This document shows positions 34,254-43,231 of a stretch of DNA of 64,000 nucleotides, piece by piece. Position numbers and translations under genes: made by a program. Numbering within the stretch: the first letter of the stretch is position 1; each line of letters opens with the position of its first letter. Where the stretch lies: assembly GCF_001426485.1 (NCBI RefSeq), contig NZ_LMET01000001.1, positions 1,564,303 through 1,628,302 of the forward strand, read 5' to 3'. The stretch comes from Aeromicrobium sp. Root472D3. Its GTDB lineage: Bacteria > Actinomycetota > Actinomycetes > Propionibacteriales > Nocardioidaceae. The notes under the pieces were generated by a model. The model saw only the letters and a program-made list of their open reading frames with translations. It was not told where the DNA came from and did not search any database.

Positions 34254-35054
34254 ATGACGACGATGCACGGCACGACGGCAGGGACGAGGCGGATGGCCGC
34301 CGGCGGACGCGGGCTGGCCTGGGCGGTGCTCGCCGCCGCGGTGCTCGAGGTGGTCGCCCCCCTCGTGACGATCAACGGGCCGGGCAGCTCGCCCGGCAGC
34401 GGTTCGGGTCCGGACCTGCTGATCACCCCGGTCGGCTGGGCGTTCTCGATCTGGGGCGTCATCTACACCCTCGCGATCGTGCAGGCGGTGTCGGTGCTCG
34501 TCACGCGCACCGACACGGTCTCGCGTCGTCTGCAGGTCGACCTGGTGGTGCTGTACGTCGGCGGTGCGGTCTGGATCGCCCTCGCCGGGCTCGACAGCAG
34601 CGCCGCGACCGCCGCGGCCCTGCTGGTCATGGTCGTCGCCGGCGTCGACGCCGTGCTGACGGTCAGCCGCGACGCGATCGCGCCGCACTGGCTCGCCGTC
34701 CTGACACGCGCGTCGGTCGGCCTCTACGCGGGCTGGGTCACGGCGGCGTTCTTCCTGAACGTGTCGACCGCGCTGGTCGACGCCGACGTCGTCGAGGCCG
34801 ACGTCGTGGGGTGGCAGCTGGTCGTCGTCGCGGTCGCCGTCGTCACGCTGCTGGCGGTGCTGGCCGCCACGCGCGGCAACGTCGCCTACGCCGTCGCCGG
34901 CACGTGGGCCATGGTGGGCATTGCCGTCACGGGCCGCAGCGACGGCACCGACGAGGTCGTGATCGGAGCGGTCGTCGCCGCGGTGCTGATCGTGGGCACG
35001 CTCGCAGCGGTGCGCCTGACGGGCCGTCGCCGCAGCGCACCGTCGACCGCCTGA
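34254..35054 (+). CDS. TspO-like (tryptophan-rich sensory) membrane protein
   Basis: 266 residues, about seven membrane helices. The segment [21 protein letters not shown] (about 60-80) matches the P-G-W-FSIW-IY core of proteins annotated as tryptophan-rich sensory proteins. It is longer than classic TspO (about 160), so it belongs to the extended branch with unknown ligand. TACACC, six nt before the ATG, is a weak leaderless box. Confidence 0.7.
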   Translation: MTTMHGTTAGTRRMAAGGRGLAWAVLAAAVLEVVAPLVTINGPGSSPGSGSGPDLLITPVGWAFSIWGVIYTLAIVQAVSVLVTRTDTVSRRLQVDLVVLYVGGAVWIALAGLDSSAATAAALLVMVVAGVDAVLTVSRDAIAPHWLAVLTRASVGLYAGWVTAAFFLNVSTALVDADVVEADVVGWQLVVVAVAVVTLLAVLAATRGNVAYAVAGTWAMVGIAVTGRSDGTDEVVIGAVVAAVLIVGTLAAVRLTGRRRSAPSTA

Positions 35055-35091
35055 CGCCAGCCGGGCCGTGGTCGTGGCGGCAGGATGCGCC

Positions 35092-35097
35092 TACCCT
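35092..35097 (+). promoter_or_regulatory. -10 box of leaderless SDR transcript
   Basis: TACCCT ends 6 nt before ATG 35104. Confidence 0.55.
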
Positions 35098-35103
35098 CGT
35101 GCC

Positions 35104-35760
35104 ATGGACTCACCGGTCGTCATCGTCGTCGCAGCGGGCCCGGGGGTCAGCGGATCGGTCGCCCGACGGTTCGCGGAGCGCGGCCACCGCGTCGGGCTGC
35201 TGGGGGCCGACGAGGACGCCGTGCGCCGGCTCGCCGATGGCATCTCGTCAGACCCGCAGAAGGTCCGCGTCGAGATCGCCGACGTCACCGACCGTCGGGC
35301 CGCCGTCGGCGCCGTGACCCGGCTGGCCGAGGCCTTCGGCCGGGTCGACGTGCTGCACTTCAACCCCAGCGCATACCGCCCGCACGATCCCCTGCAGCTG
35401 ACGGCCGACGAGCTGCTGGCCGACGTCGCGGTGGGCGTGGGGGCCCTGCTGACGGCCGTGCAGGCCGCCCGCCCGTTCATGGGCGACGGGGCGCGCATCA
35501 CGGTGACCGGCAGCATGGCCGCCGACGAGCCGCCGTCCGGAGCCGCGTCGCTCGGCGTGCAGAAGGCGGGCGTGCGCAACCTCGTGCACAGCCTCGACGC
35601 GCGACTGGCCGGCGACGGCATCCGTGCGGTCTCGGTGACGGTGCGTGGGGTGCTGTCGCGCGACGGCGCGTTCACGCCGGACCGTGTCGCCGCCGCGATC
35701 GTCGCCGCCTCGGAGCAGGATCCGGCGTCGTGGCGCACCGAGGTGCCGTACGACGGCTGA
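35104..35760 (+). CDS. Atypical SDR protein with degraded catalytic motif
   Basis: 218 residues. The Rossmann start VVAAGPGVSGSVARRFAERG replaces the normal GxxxGIG, VTGSM keeps the catalytic Ser, but the YxxxK position reads LGVQKAGVRN: the Lys remains and the Tyr is gone. Together with the SDR at 1159 it forms a small group of active-site-poor SDRs. It is unclear whether it is an enzyme. The gene is monocistronic with a strong terminator after it. Confidence 0.8.
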   Translation: MDSPVVIVVAAGPGVSGSVARRFAERGHRVGLLGADEDAVRRLADGISSDPQKVRVEIADVTDRRAAVGAVTRLAEAFGRVDVLHFNPSAYRPHDPLQLTADELLADVAVGVGALLTAVQAARPFMGDGARITVTGSMAADEPPSGAASLGVQKAGVRNLVHSLDARLAGDGIRAVSVTVRGVLSRDGAFTPDRVAAAIVAASEQDPASWRTEVPYDG

Positions 35761-35770
35761 GGTCCGGACG

Positions 35771-35810
35771 CGCGAAGGGCGGCACCCCCGGTGGGGTGCC
35801 GCCCTTCGCG
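35771..35810. terminator. Bidirectional terminator between SDR and HU genes
   Basis: A perfect 18-bp stem (35771-35788 with 35793-35810) closes on the loop CGGT. The genes on both sides converge on it. Confidence 0.88.
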
Positions 35811-35824
35811 TGGTGTGGCGTCGA

Positions 35825-36103
35825 TCAGCTGCCGGCGACCTTGCGCTTCAGGGCAGCGGCGGGCTTGAAGGCGGCCGAGGTCGAGGCGGCGATGTCGATC
35901 GACTCGCCGGTCTGCGGGTTGCGGCCGGTGCGGGCGGCGCGCTCGCGCGTCTCGAACGTGCCGAAGCCGGAGAGGACGACCTGGTTGCCGGCGGCGAGCT
36001 GGTCGGCGATTCCGTCGAGCACGGCGTCGAGGGCGGTGCCCGCGTCGGCCTTGGACGAGCCGGTCTTGTCGGCGACGTGGGCGATGAGCTCGTTCTTGTT
36101 CAC
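35825..36103 (-). CDS. hup: HU-family DNA-binding protein
   Basis: 92 residues, starting at GTG 36103 after AGGAG. The HU fold is complete: NKNELIAHVADKTGSSKADAG, VVLSGFGTFETRERAARTGRNPQTGE (beta-arm with Arg, Asn and Pro tip) and a C-terminal AAFKPAAALKRKV. It lacks the Lys/Ala-rich tail of mycobacterial HupB, like the short Streptomyces HupA. Nucleoid structuring protein. Confidence 0.95.
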   Translation of the reverse strand: MNKNELIAHVADKTGSSKADAGTALDAVLDGIADQLAAGNQVVLSGFGTFETRERAARTGRNPQTGESIDIAASTSAAFKPAAALKRKVAGS

Positions 36104-36130
36104 AGCTTCTCCTGAGGGTAGATCGTGGTC

Positions 36131-36145
36131 GTGCCTGACAGGCAC
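36131..36145 (-). promoter_or_regulatory. Palindrome in the HU gene leader
   Basis: GTGCCTG-A-CAGGCAC is a perfect 7-1-7 palindrome, 28 bp upstream of the HU start, between a possible -10 TAGTGT and the Shine-Dalgarno. It may be an operator or an RNA hairpin. Confidence 0.4.
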
Positions 36146-36235
36146 CGCTCCGACACTAGCGTCAATGGGTGACGAACTCGCGCCATGGCGGGCGTTTTGC
36201 GGCGCGACTCGCCGATTTCGTGCCCGTGGGGGACG

Positions 36236-37195
36236 TCAGAGGCTCAGGCGCGTGCGCGCCTGCTGGTACTGCGTCGCGAGGGCCTCGACGAGCTCGGCGA
36301 CCGGCACGACGTCCGAGATCGCACCGATGCCCTGGCCGGCGCCCCAGATGTCCTTCCAGGCCTTGGCGTCGGAGCCGCCCGTGCCGAAGTCCATCGCGCT
36401 GGGGTCGGAGACCGGCAGGTCGTCCGGATCGAGCCCGGCGGCCTCGATGCTGCCGCGCAGGTAGTTGCCGTGCACGCCCGTGAACAGGTTGCTGTAGACG
36501 ATGTCGGACGCCGTGCTGCCGGCGATCATCTGCTTGTACTCGGGCTGGTTGTTGGCCTCGGACGTGGCCAGGAACGCCGAGCCGACGTAGGCGAGGTCGG
36601 CGCCGGCGGCCTGCGCCGCGAGGATCGAGCTGCCGTGCGCGATGGCGCCCGAGAGCAGCAGGGGGCCGTCGAACCAGGTGCGGATCTCGCGCACCAGCGC
36701 GAAGGGCGACTGCGTGCCGGCGTGTCCGCCCGCGCCGGTCGCGACGGCGATCAGGCCGTCGGCGCCCTTCTCGACGGCCTTGCGGGCGAAGCGGTCGTTG
36801 ATGACGTCGTGCAGCACGATGCCGCCGTAGGAGTGCACGGCGTCGTTGATGTCGGTGCGGGCGCCCAGCGACGTGATGACGATCGGCACCCGGTGCTCGA
36901 CGACGACGGCCATGTCGGCCTCGAGGCGGTCGTTCGACCGGTGCACGATCTGGTTGACCGCGAACGGGGCCGCGGGGCGGTCGGGGTGCTCGGCGGTGTG
37001 CTGCGCCAGCTCGGTCTCGATGCGGGTCAGCCACGTCGTGAGCTCGGAGGCCGGGCGCGCGTTGAGCGCCGGGAACGAGCCGATGATGCCGGCCTTGCAC
37101 TGCGCGATGACGAGCTCGGGGCCCGACGCGATGAACATCGGCGACGCCACGACGGGCAGGGTCAGGGGCTGGGTCAGGATGTCGGGCAGTGCCAC
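36236..37195 (-). CDS. Nitronate monooxygenase family FMN enzyme
   Basis: 319 residues from GTG 37195 with GGAGG upstream. The TIM barrel shows VVASPMFIASGPELVIAQCKAGIIGSF at the start, ITSLGARTDINDAVHSYG, GADGLIAVATGAGGHAG (FMN-binding, catalytic His) and LSGAIAHGSSILAAQAAGADLAYVGSAFLAT. Class I/II enzymes oxidise alkyl nitronates, but many homologues act on other enols. The promoter is strong and overlaps a palindrome. Confidence 0.92.
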   Translation of the reverse strand: MALPDILTQPLTLPVVASPMFIASGPELVIAQCKAGIIGSFPALNARPASELTTWLTRIETELAQHTAEHPDRPAAPFAVNQIVHRSNDRLEADMAVVVEHRVPIVITSLGARTDINDAVHSYGGIVLHDVINDRFARKAVEKGADGLIAVATGAGGHAGTQSPFALVREIRTWFDGPLLLSGAIAHGSSILAAQAAGADLAYVGSAFLATSEANNQPEYKQMIAGSTASDIVYSNLFTGVHGNYLRGSIEAAGLDPDDLPVSDPSAMDFGTGGSDAKAWKDIWGAGQGIGAISDVVPVAELVEALATQYQQARTRLSL

Positions 37196-37246
37196 GGTGG
37201 TGCCTCCGGTGGTCGTCGGTGCGCTCGTCGTCGATGCGTCGGGGCG

Positions 37247-37284
37247 AACGTAGCAACCGTGCCGACGCGGTGCAACTCGTTGCA
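37247..37284 (-). promoter_or_regulatory. Nitronate monooxygenase promoter with palindromic operator
   Basis: Minus-strand -35 TTGCAC (37275-37270), 17-nt spacer and -10 TACGTT (37252-37247). TGCAAC-TC-GTTGCA (37271-37284) is a perfect palindrome covering the -35, typical of MarR- or TetR-type repression. Confidence 0.65.
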
Positions 37285-37419
37285 TACGCGGGCGCCCCGC
37301 GGACAGGTCCGACGAGGGGGCGGCGACCGTCCGGAGGCGCGACCCTCGTGGACCGACCGCCCGCTCCGTGCGGGACGAGCAGGGCGGCGGGTGACGGGAC
37401 GCACGCCGTCAGGGGTCGT

Positions 37420-37436
37420 ACATACTCCAAGTATGT
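37420..37436. promoter_or_regulatory. Palindromic operator upstream of the ABC1 kinase gene
   Basis: ACATACT-CCA-AGTATGT is a perfect 7-3-7 palindrome 14 bp before the start codon. Its right half extends into GTATGTGA (37431-37438), an octamer found twice more upstream of the diiron oxygenase gene at 45790 and 45827. Confidence 0.6.
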
Positions 37437-37450
37437 GAGATTCTCGCGGT

Positions 37451-38953
37451 ATGAGCCATGATGCCGAGCGCACCGTCCCGCCCCTCCCGCGCGTCGACCT
37501 GCTGATCCGCGGCTCTGCGCGGCTGGCGGAGATCCCCGGGCTCACCGAGCAGGCGCTTCGTTGGCACCACGACGCCGTCGACCAGCGCGCCGTCGTCGCC
37601 CGCGAGGCGCGGCGGCTGTCGACGCCGCGGGTGTGGCCCGACACGATCGCCTCGCTGGCCACGACGGGCTGGCGCATCGTCAGCGTCGCGGCACCGGCCG
37701 CGCCGTTCCAGCTGCTGGCCGCGGCGTCGGCGGCCGTGGGGGTCCGGGTCGAGCCGCCGCGGGCCGACGCCGGCACGCTGGCCCGCGTCCAGCGTCTCGT
37801 CCGCGCCAGCGGCCCGGCCTACGTCAAGCTCGGCCAGTTCATCGCGACGGGCGACGGTCTCGTGCCCGACGAGTGGGTCGAGGCCTTCGCCTGGTGCCGC
37901 GACGAGGCGCCGGCGCTCGACGCGGGCGTCGCGCACGACGTCATCGCGCGCGGGCTCGGCCCCGAGCGCGACCGTCTCGAGTGGCTCGACGACGAACCGC
38001 TGGCCGCCGGCTCGATCGGGCAGGTGCACCGGGGGCGACTGACCGACGGCACCGAGGTCGTCGTCAAGGTGCTGCGCCCCGGGCTGCGGCGACGGTTCCG
38101 CACCGACATCGAGACGCTGGCACTCGCTGCCGCGGCGGCCGAGAAGGTCAACGCCGGAGCGCGGTCCGCCAACCTGACCGGGTTCGTCGAGCTGTTCGCG
38201 CAGCTGGCGCTCGAGGAGCTCGACTTCCGGCTCGAGGCGGCCAACCTGGTCGACTCCAGCGCCGTGCTCGAGGCGATGGGCGCCGACCACATGGTGGCCC
38301 CGCGGCCGATCCCCGGCATGGTCACCGAGGAGGTGCTCGTGATGGAGCTGCTGCCCGGCGTCGCCTACACCCGCCTCGACCCCACGGCGGGCCTGGACGG
38401 CGACGAGCTGCTGCGCACCGGCATCCGGGGCGTCGTCGAGGCCACGCTCAAGCACGGCGTGTTCCACGGCGACCTGCACGCCGGCAACGTGCTGGTCGAT
38501 CCGGCGCGCGGCACGTTCTCGCTCGTCGACTTCGGCATCGCGGGGCGACTGACGGCGGCGCAGCGGGCCGGGCTCGTGCAGTACCTCGCCGCGTGGGCGG
38601 GCGACGACGCGCGCGGGCAGATCGAGGCGATGCGATCGTTCGGCGCGATCGAGCGCGACGCGGACGTCGAGACCCTCGTCGACGAGCTGCAGGCCGAGCT
38701 CGACCTGTTGAGCACCCGCTCTCGCGGGGAGGTCACGTTCGACCAGCTCGGCATCACGCTGGGCCGGCTGCTGCAGGTGCTGGCCCGCAACGGCTTCAGG
38801 ATGCCCAAGGACCTCGTGCTGTTCTTCAAGAACCTGCTCTACCTGGCGGGCTTCGCGGCCAGCGTCGCGCCCGAGGCGGACGTGCTCGCGGTCGTCCAGG
38901 ACATCCTGCTCGACCTGCTGGCCGATCCCGGCTCCGGCGTCGCGGTGGCCTGA
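37451..38953 (+). CDS. ABC1/AarF (UbiB-like) atypical kinase
   Basis: 500 residues. UbiB-family motifs: the KxGQ motif in YVKLGQFIATGDGLVPDEW, the Ala-rich loop PLAAGSIGQVHRGRL, the catalytic Lys in VVVKVLRPG, HGDLHAGNVLVD (catalytic loop) and LVDFGIAGRL (metal-binding Asp). These ATPases assist quinone or lipid metabolism at the membrane. A C-terminal hydrophobic helix may anchor it. The start sits just after the palindromic operator. Confidence 0.92.
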   Translation: MSHDAERTVPPLPRVDLLIRGSARLAEIPGLTEQALRWHHDAVDQRAVVAREARRLSTPRVWPDTIASLATTGWRIVSVAAPAAPFQLLAAASAAVGVRVEPPRADAGTLARVQRLVRASGPAYVKLGQFIATGDGLVPDEWVEAFAWCRDEAPALDAGVAHDVIARGLGPERDRLEWLDDEPLAAGSIGQVHRGRLTDGTEVVVKVLRPGLRRRFRTDIETLALAAAAAEKVNAGARSANLTGFVELFAQLALEELDFRLEAANLVDSSAVLEAMGADHMVAPRPIPGMVTEEVLVMELLPGVAYTRLDPTAGLDGDELLRTGIRGVVEATLKHGVFHGDLHAGNVLVDPARGTFSLVDFGIAGRLTAAQRAGLVQYLAAWAGDDARGQIEAMRSFGAIERDADVETLVDELQAELDLLSTRSRGEVTFDQLGITLGRLLQVLARNGFRMPKDLVLFFKNLLYLAGFAASVAPEADVLAVVQDILLDLLADPGSGVAVA

Positions 38954-38960
38954 CGCAGGC

Positions 38961-39086
38961 TCAGCGCTTCCGCGAGCGCGCCTTCTCGACGGCCGACTTG
39001 ATGCGGGCCTGGTTCTCGGGCTTGCGCGCCTCGGTGTAGACCTTCTTGGCGATCCCGATGGCGACGACCCCGCGTGAGAGCTTCAT
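38961..39086 (-). CDS. Small basic protein, 41 residues
   Basis: The frame starts MKLSRGVVAIGIAKKVYTEA and ends VEKARSRKR. It has strong codon bias, a short hydrophobic start and a very basic helix, and no stop or shadow explanation on the other strand. It resembles small actinobacterial proteins of unknown function. It is convergent with the ABC1 kinase and on the same strand as, and downstream of, the OYE gene. Confidence 0.65.
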   Translation of the reverse strand: MKLSRGVVAIGIAKKVYTEARKPENQARIKSAVEKARSRKR

Positions 39087-39143
39087 GGGTCGGTGGTACC
39101 CCGTGGGCGCGGCGCCAAGCGGCCGCGCCCACGGTCGTGCGCG

Positions 39144-40223
<1,080 letters not shown>

Positions 40224-40333
40224 GTACTACTCCTGAAGGTGGGGGAGGCGCGATCGGTGGATCGGGGCCACTCAGGTCAACGGCCTGCGCGCGCGGTGAT
40301 TCCCGTCCGCCCGTGTGGCGAACCAGACAGCGA

Positions 40334-41155
40334 TCAGAGTTGCGCACCGTAGCCCTCGCGGTAGGTCGGGTACGTCGGCACCCAGCCGGACGCCCGCAGC
40401 AACCCGTTGTCGAGCCGCTTGCCGTGCCCGAGGGCGGGATCGGCGGGCGGGGGAGCCGGCGCGTCGATGCGACCGGCCACGAAGGCGGCGACGTCGCCGA
40501 GCAGCGACGGCTCGTCGTCGGTCCCGAGGTACAGCGGTGCGGGGGCGTCGTCGCGGGTCAGCAGGTGCACGGCCGCGGCGGCGGCGTCGTCGCGGTGGAT
40601 GCGGTTGGTCCAGCGGTGCGGATCGGTGACCTCGCCGCGGCGCACCTGGTCGACCAGGCGCGGCTCGCCGTGGCCGTACAGGCCCGAGAGGCGCAGCACG
40701 GTACCGCCGGGCACGCGGGCGGCGAACAGCTGCTCGGCCTCGAGCAGCATGCGTCCGGGCCCGTCGGTCGGACGGCACGGGCTCGACTCGTCGAGCAGGG
40801 CACCGGGGTCGCTGTCACCGAGCACCGCGGTCGACGACACCAGCACGGCGCGCCGCGGTACCTGACCCGCGGCCTCGAGGGCGTCGAGGGCGCGGGCCAT
40901 GCCGTCGACGTACGTCGCGCGGTACGACTCCTCGCTGCGCGGACGGGCGGTCAGGGCGACGACCAGGTGCGTCAGGTCGAGCGGCGGGAGGTCGGGCAGC
41001 TCACGCGTCAGGTCGGCCGACAGTCCTCGCAGGGGTGCGGGCACGAGCTCGGCGCGGCGCCGGATCGCGACGACCTCGTGACCGCGCGCGGCGAGGCGAA
41101 GTCCGATGTCGGCGCCCAGCTCGCCGCAGCCCACGAGCAGCGTGTCGGCGGCCAT
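40334..41155 (-). CDS. NAD-dependent epimerase/dehydratase-like SDR
   Basis: 273 residues with LLVGCGELGADIGLRLAARG (about 6-25) and a Ser in VLVSSTAVLGD. The extended-SDR YxxxK is not visible: the usual position reads RMLLEAEQL. It resembles YeeZ-type nucleoside-sugar epimerase relatives of uncertain activity. Its ATG overlaps the stop of the SCO1664-type gene, so it is the last member of a four-gene operon. Confidence 0.85.
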   Translation of the reverse strand: MAADTLLVGCGELGADIGLRLAARGHEVVAIRRRAELVPAPLRGLSADLTRELPDLPPLDLTHLVVALTARPRSEESYRATYVDGMARALDALEAAGQVPRRAVLVSSTAVLGDSDPGALLDESSPCRPTDGPGRMLLEAEQLFAARVPGGTVLRLSGLYGHGEPRLVDQVRRGEVTDPHRWTNRIHRDDAAAAAVHLLTRDDAPAPLYLGTDDEPSLLGDVAAFVAGRIDAPAPPPADPALGHGKRLDNGLLRASGWVPTYPTYREGYGAQL

Positions 41156-41925
41156 CAGAACGGCGGCCACGGGATGGCGGGCATCTCGCCGCGCGGGCGG
41201 GGGAAGCGGCACGCGTCGAGCAGGCGGTCGCACCGTGCCGCGAAGGCGCCGAGCTCGACGGCGGTCAGCAGCTCGCCGAGCGAGGCGCCGAGGTCGCCGG
41301 TCAGGGCGACCCGCACGCGCTCGACGCCCGCGAGCTCGTCGGCGTCGAGGTTCTCGCCGACCCAGCCCCACAGCACGGTGCGCAGCTTGTGCTCGGCGTG
41401 GAACGTCAGGCCGTGGTCGATGCCGTAGCGGTGGCCCCCGACCATCTCGAGGACGTGGCCGCCCTTGCGGTCGGCGTTGTTCGTGACGACGTCGAACACG
41501 GCCATGCGGCGCAGCTCGGGGGAGTCCTCGTGGATCAGCGACACCGGCCGGTCCTGCCCGTCGTAGCCGTCGAACACGTGGCGCCAGCCCTCGTCGGGCA
41601 CGGCGGACGACGCGACGAGGTCGACGGCGTCCTGGGCGGGGTCGACGTCCTGCCACAGCTGCACCATGCCGACGCCCATGGGCCCGTCGCGCAGCCACGT
41701 GCGCGGCACGACGTCCCAGCCGAATGCCTCGGACACCAGGTAGGCGGCCGCCTCGCGACGGGCGAGGTTGCCGTCGGGGAAGTCCCACAGCGGCTGCTCG
41801 CCGGCGACGGGCTTGTAGACGACCCGGACGTCGCCGATCGTGCCGACGAACGTCGCGTTCGAGGCCGGCATGACGCGTCCCTCGAGCTCGATGTCGCCGT
41901 CGGCGAGATCGGCCCCGACCGTCAC
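41155..41925 (-). CDS. SCO1664-family protein (PI3/4-kinase-like)
   Basis: 256 residues. Conserved blocks are VRVVYKPVAGEQPLWDFP, YLVSEAFGWDVVP, AVFDVVTNNADRKGGHVL and YGIDHGLTFHAEHKLRTVLW. The pattern K...D...NNADRK...DHG resembles a HipA/PI4K-type kinase core, with N and D as metal ligands. This is the TIGR03843 family, nearly confined to actinobacteria. GTG 41925 overlaps the DUF3090 stop (GTGA). Biochemical role unknown. Confidence 0.9.
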   Translation of the reverse strand: MTVGADLADGDIELEGRVMPASNATFVGTIGDVRVVYKPVAGEQPLWDFPDGNLARREAAAYLVSEAFGWDVVPRTWLRDGPMGVGMVQLWQDVDPAQDAVDLVASSAVPDEGWRHVFDGYDGQDRPVSLIHEDSPELRRMAVFDVVTNNADRKGGHVLEMVGGHRYGIDHGLTFHAEHKLRTVLWGWVGENLDADELAGVERVRVALTGDLGASLGELLTAVELGAFAARCDRLLDACRFPRPRGEMPAIPWPPF

Positions 41926-42488
41926 CGGAACCCTTCGGGCAGCTCGCACACGTGGTCGACGCCGTCCATCGGCACCCCGCACAGCGGGCAGAGCGGGCGA
42001 CCGGCTCCGGCGACGTCGCGGGTGCGCTTGGCGAAGGCCCGGGCGGTGCCGACGGGGATGCGGACGCGCAGCACCTCGTCGGGCTCGATCTCGATCTCGA
42101 TCTCCTGCGCGGCCTCGAGCTCGTCGGCGTCGACCACGATGATGGGGTACGCGTCGATCACGATCTGCAGGGTCTGCGGGTCCCAGCCGAGGCTCATCGC
42201 GCCGGCCCGGAACTGCTCCTCGACGGGCTGGGCGAGCGGGTCGTCGTCGGCGAGGCCCTCCGGTGTCAGCGCGGGGACGCTGTACGGGTTGCCCTCCTCG
42301 CCCATCAGCTCGTCGAGCACCTCCTCGATGCGCTCGGACAGCGCGACGGCCTGCTCCTTCTCGAGCGCGACGCTGACGAGACGTGATCCCTGCTGGGCCT
42401 GCAGGTAGAACGTGCGTGCCCCGGGCTGGCCGACGGTGCCGACGACCAAGCGGTCGGGCCAGTCGAATCCGTGGACGATCGGTGGCAT
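41922..42488 (-). CDS. DUF3090 family protein
   Basis: 188 residues. The beta-rich N-terminus (DRLVVGTVGQPGARTFYLQA) and a C-terminal CPLCGVPMDGVDHVC, a probable zinc site, match TIGR03847/DUF3090. It always travels with the SCO1664-type and histidine-phosphatase genes in actinobacteria, often near mshC, which is not in this window. TAGGAT (42500-42495) ends 6 nt before the ATG, and its TAG is also the stop of the upstream phosphatase gene. Confidence 0.92.
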   Translation of the reverse strand: MPPIVHGFDWPDRLVVGTVGQPGARTFYLQAQQGSRLVSVALEKEQAVALSERIEEVLDELMGEEGNPYSVPALTPEGLADDDPLAQPVEEQFRAGAMSLGWDPQTLQIVIDAYPIIVVDADELEAAQEIEIEIEPDEVLRVRIPVGTARAFAKRTRDVAGAGRPLCPLCGVPMDGVDHVCELPEGFR

Positions 42489-42494
42489 GGGTCC

Positions 42495-42500
42495 ATCCTA
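42495..42500 (-). promoter_or_regulatory. -10 box overlapping the upstream stop codon
   Basis: TAGGAT, 6 nt before the DUF3090 ATG. Its first three bases are the histidine-phosphatase stop. Confidence 0.5.
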
Positions 42501-43211
42501 GGAGCGTGGTGGGGAGGGCGCCTCATGGCCTGCGCCGCCGCCGACCTGCGCGTCCTCGGCGGGCGGCTTCGCGCGCAGCCACGACAGGTCGCCGGCATCG
42601 GTGTTGGTCGCGACGACGTCGGGCCGGCTGCTGCCGTACCGGACGATCGAGACCGAGGCGGGGTTGACGCTGATGCGCTGGAACAGGTCGAGGTGCATGC
42701 CGAGGGCGTCGGCGAGGATCGACTTGATGATGTCGCCGTGGCTGACCGCGACCCACACGGCGCCGGGCCCGTGCTCGGCCTCGAAGGCCGCGTCGTGCCG
42801 GCGGATCGCCGCGACCGCGCGGGCCTGCATCGCCTGCAGCGACTCGCCCCCGGGGAAGGCCGCGGCCGACGGCTGCGTCTGCACGACCTTCCAGAGGTCC
42901 TCCTTCGCCAGCTCGGCGAGCTTGCGCCCCTGCCACTCGCCGTAGTCGCACTCGGTGATGCCTCGCTCGACCGTGATCGGCACGTCCTGCTCGCCGTCCC
43001 GGCGGCCGAGGATCGCCTTCGACGTCTGCCGGCAGCGCTCGAGCGGGCTCGTGACGAGGCCGACGAGCGGGGCGACGGCGAGCCGGTCGCCCGTCCGGTC
43101 GGCCTGCGAGCGTCCGACCTCGTCGAGGCGGACGCCCGCGGTGCGACCGGCGAGGACGCCACTGGCGTTGGCGGTGGTGCGGCCGTGCCGCACCAGGATG
43201 ACTGTGGCCAT
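42498..43211 (-). CDS. Histidine phosphatase, MSMEG_4193 family
   Basis: 237 residues. Phosphohistidine motif VILVRHGRTTAN (His near 9), then SPLERCRQT, ECDYGEWQGRKLAEL and the second His in WVAVSHGDIIK. This is TIGR03848, the first gene of the conserved actinobacterial trio. TAGGCT (43223-43218) ends 6 nt before the ATG, so the operon probably starts here as a leaderless message. The C-terminus is a Gly/Pro-rich tail. Confidence 0.92.
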   Translation of the reverse strand: MATVILVRHGRTTANASGVLAGRTAGVRLDEVGRSQADRTGDRLAVAPLVGLVTSPLERCRQTSKAILGRRDGEQDVPITVERGITECDYGEWQGRKLAELAKEDLWKVVQTQPSAAAFPGGESLQAMQARAVAAIRRHDAAFEAEHGPGAVWVAVSHGDIIKSILADALGMHLDLFQRISVNPASVSIVRYGSSRPDVVATNTDAGDLSWLRAKPPAEDAQVGGGAGHEAPSPPRS

Positions 43212-43217
43212 GCGCCG

Positions 43218-43223
43218 AGCCTA
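43218..43223 (-). promoter_or_regulatory. -10 box of the leaderless trio operon
   Basis: TAGGCT on the minus strand, 6 nt before ATG 43211. Confidence 0.6.
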
Positions 43224-43231
43224 CGGGTCGC

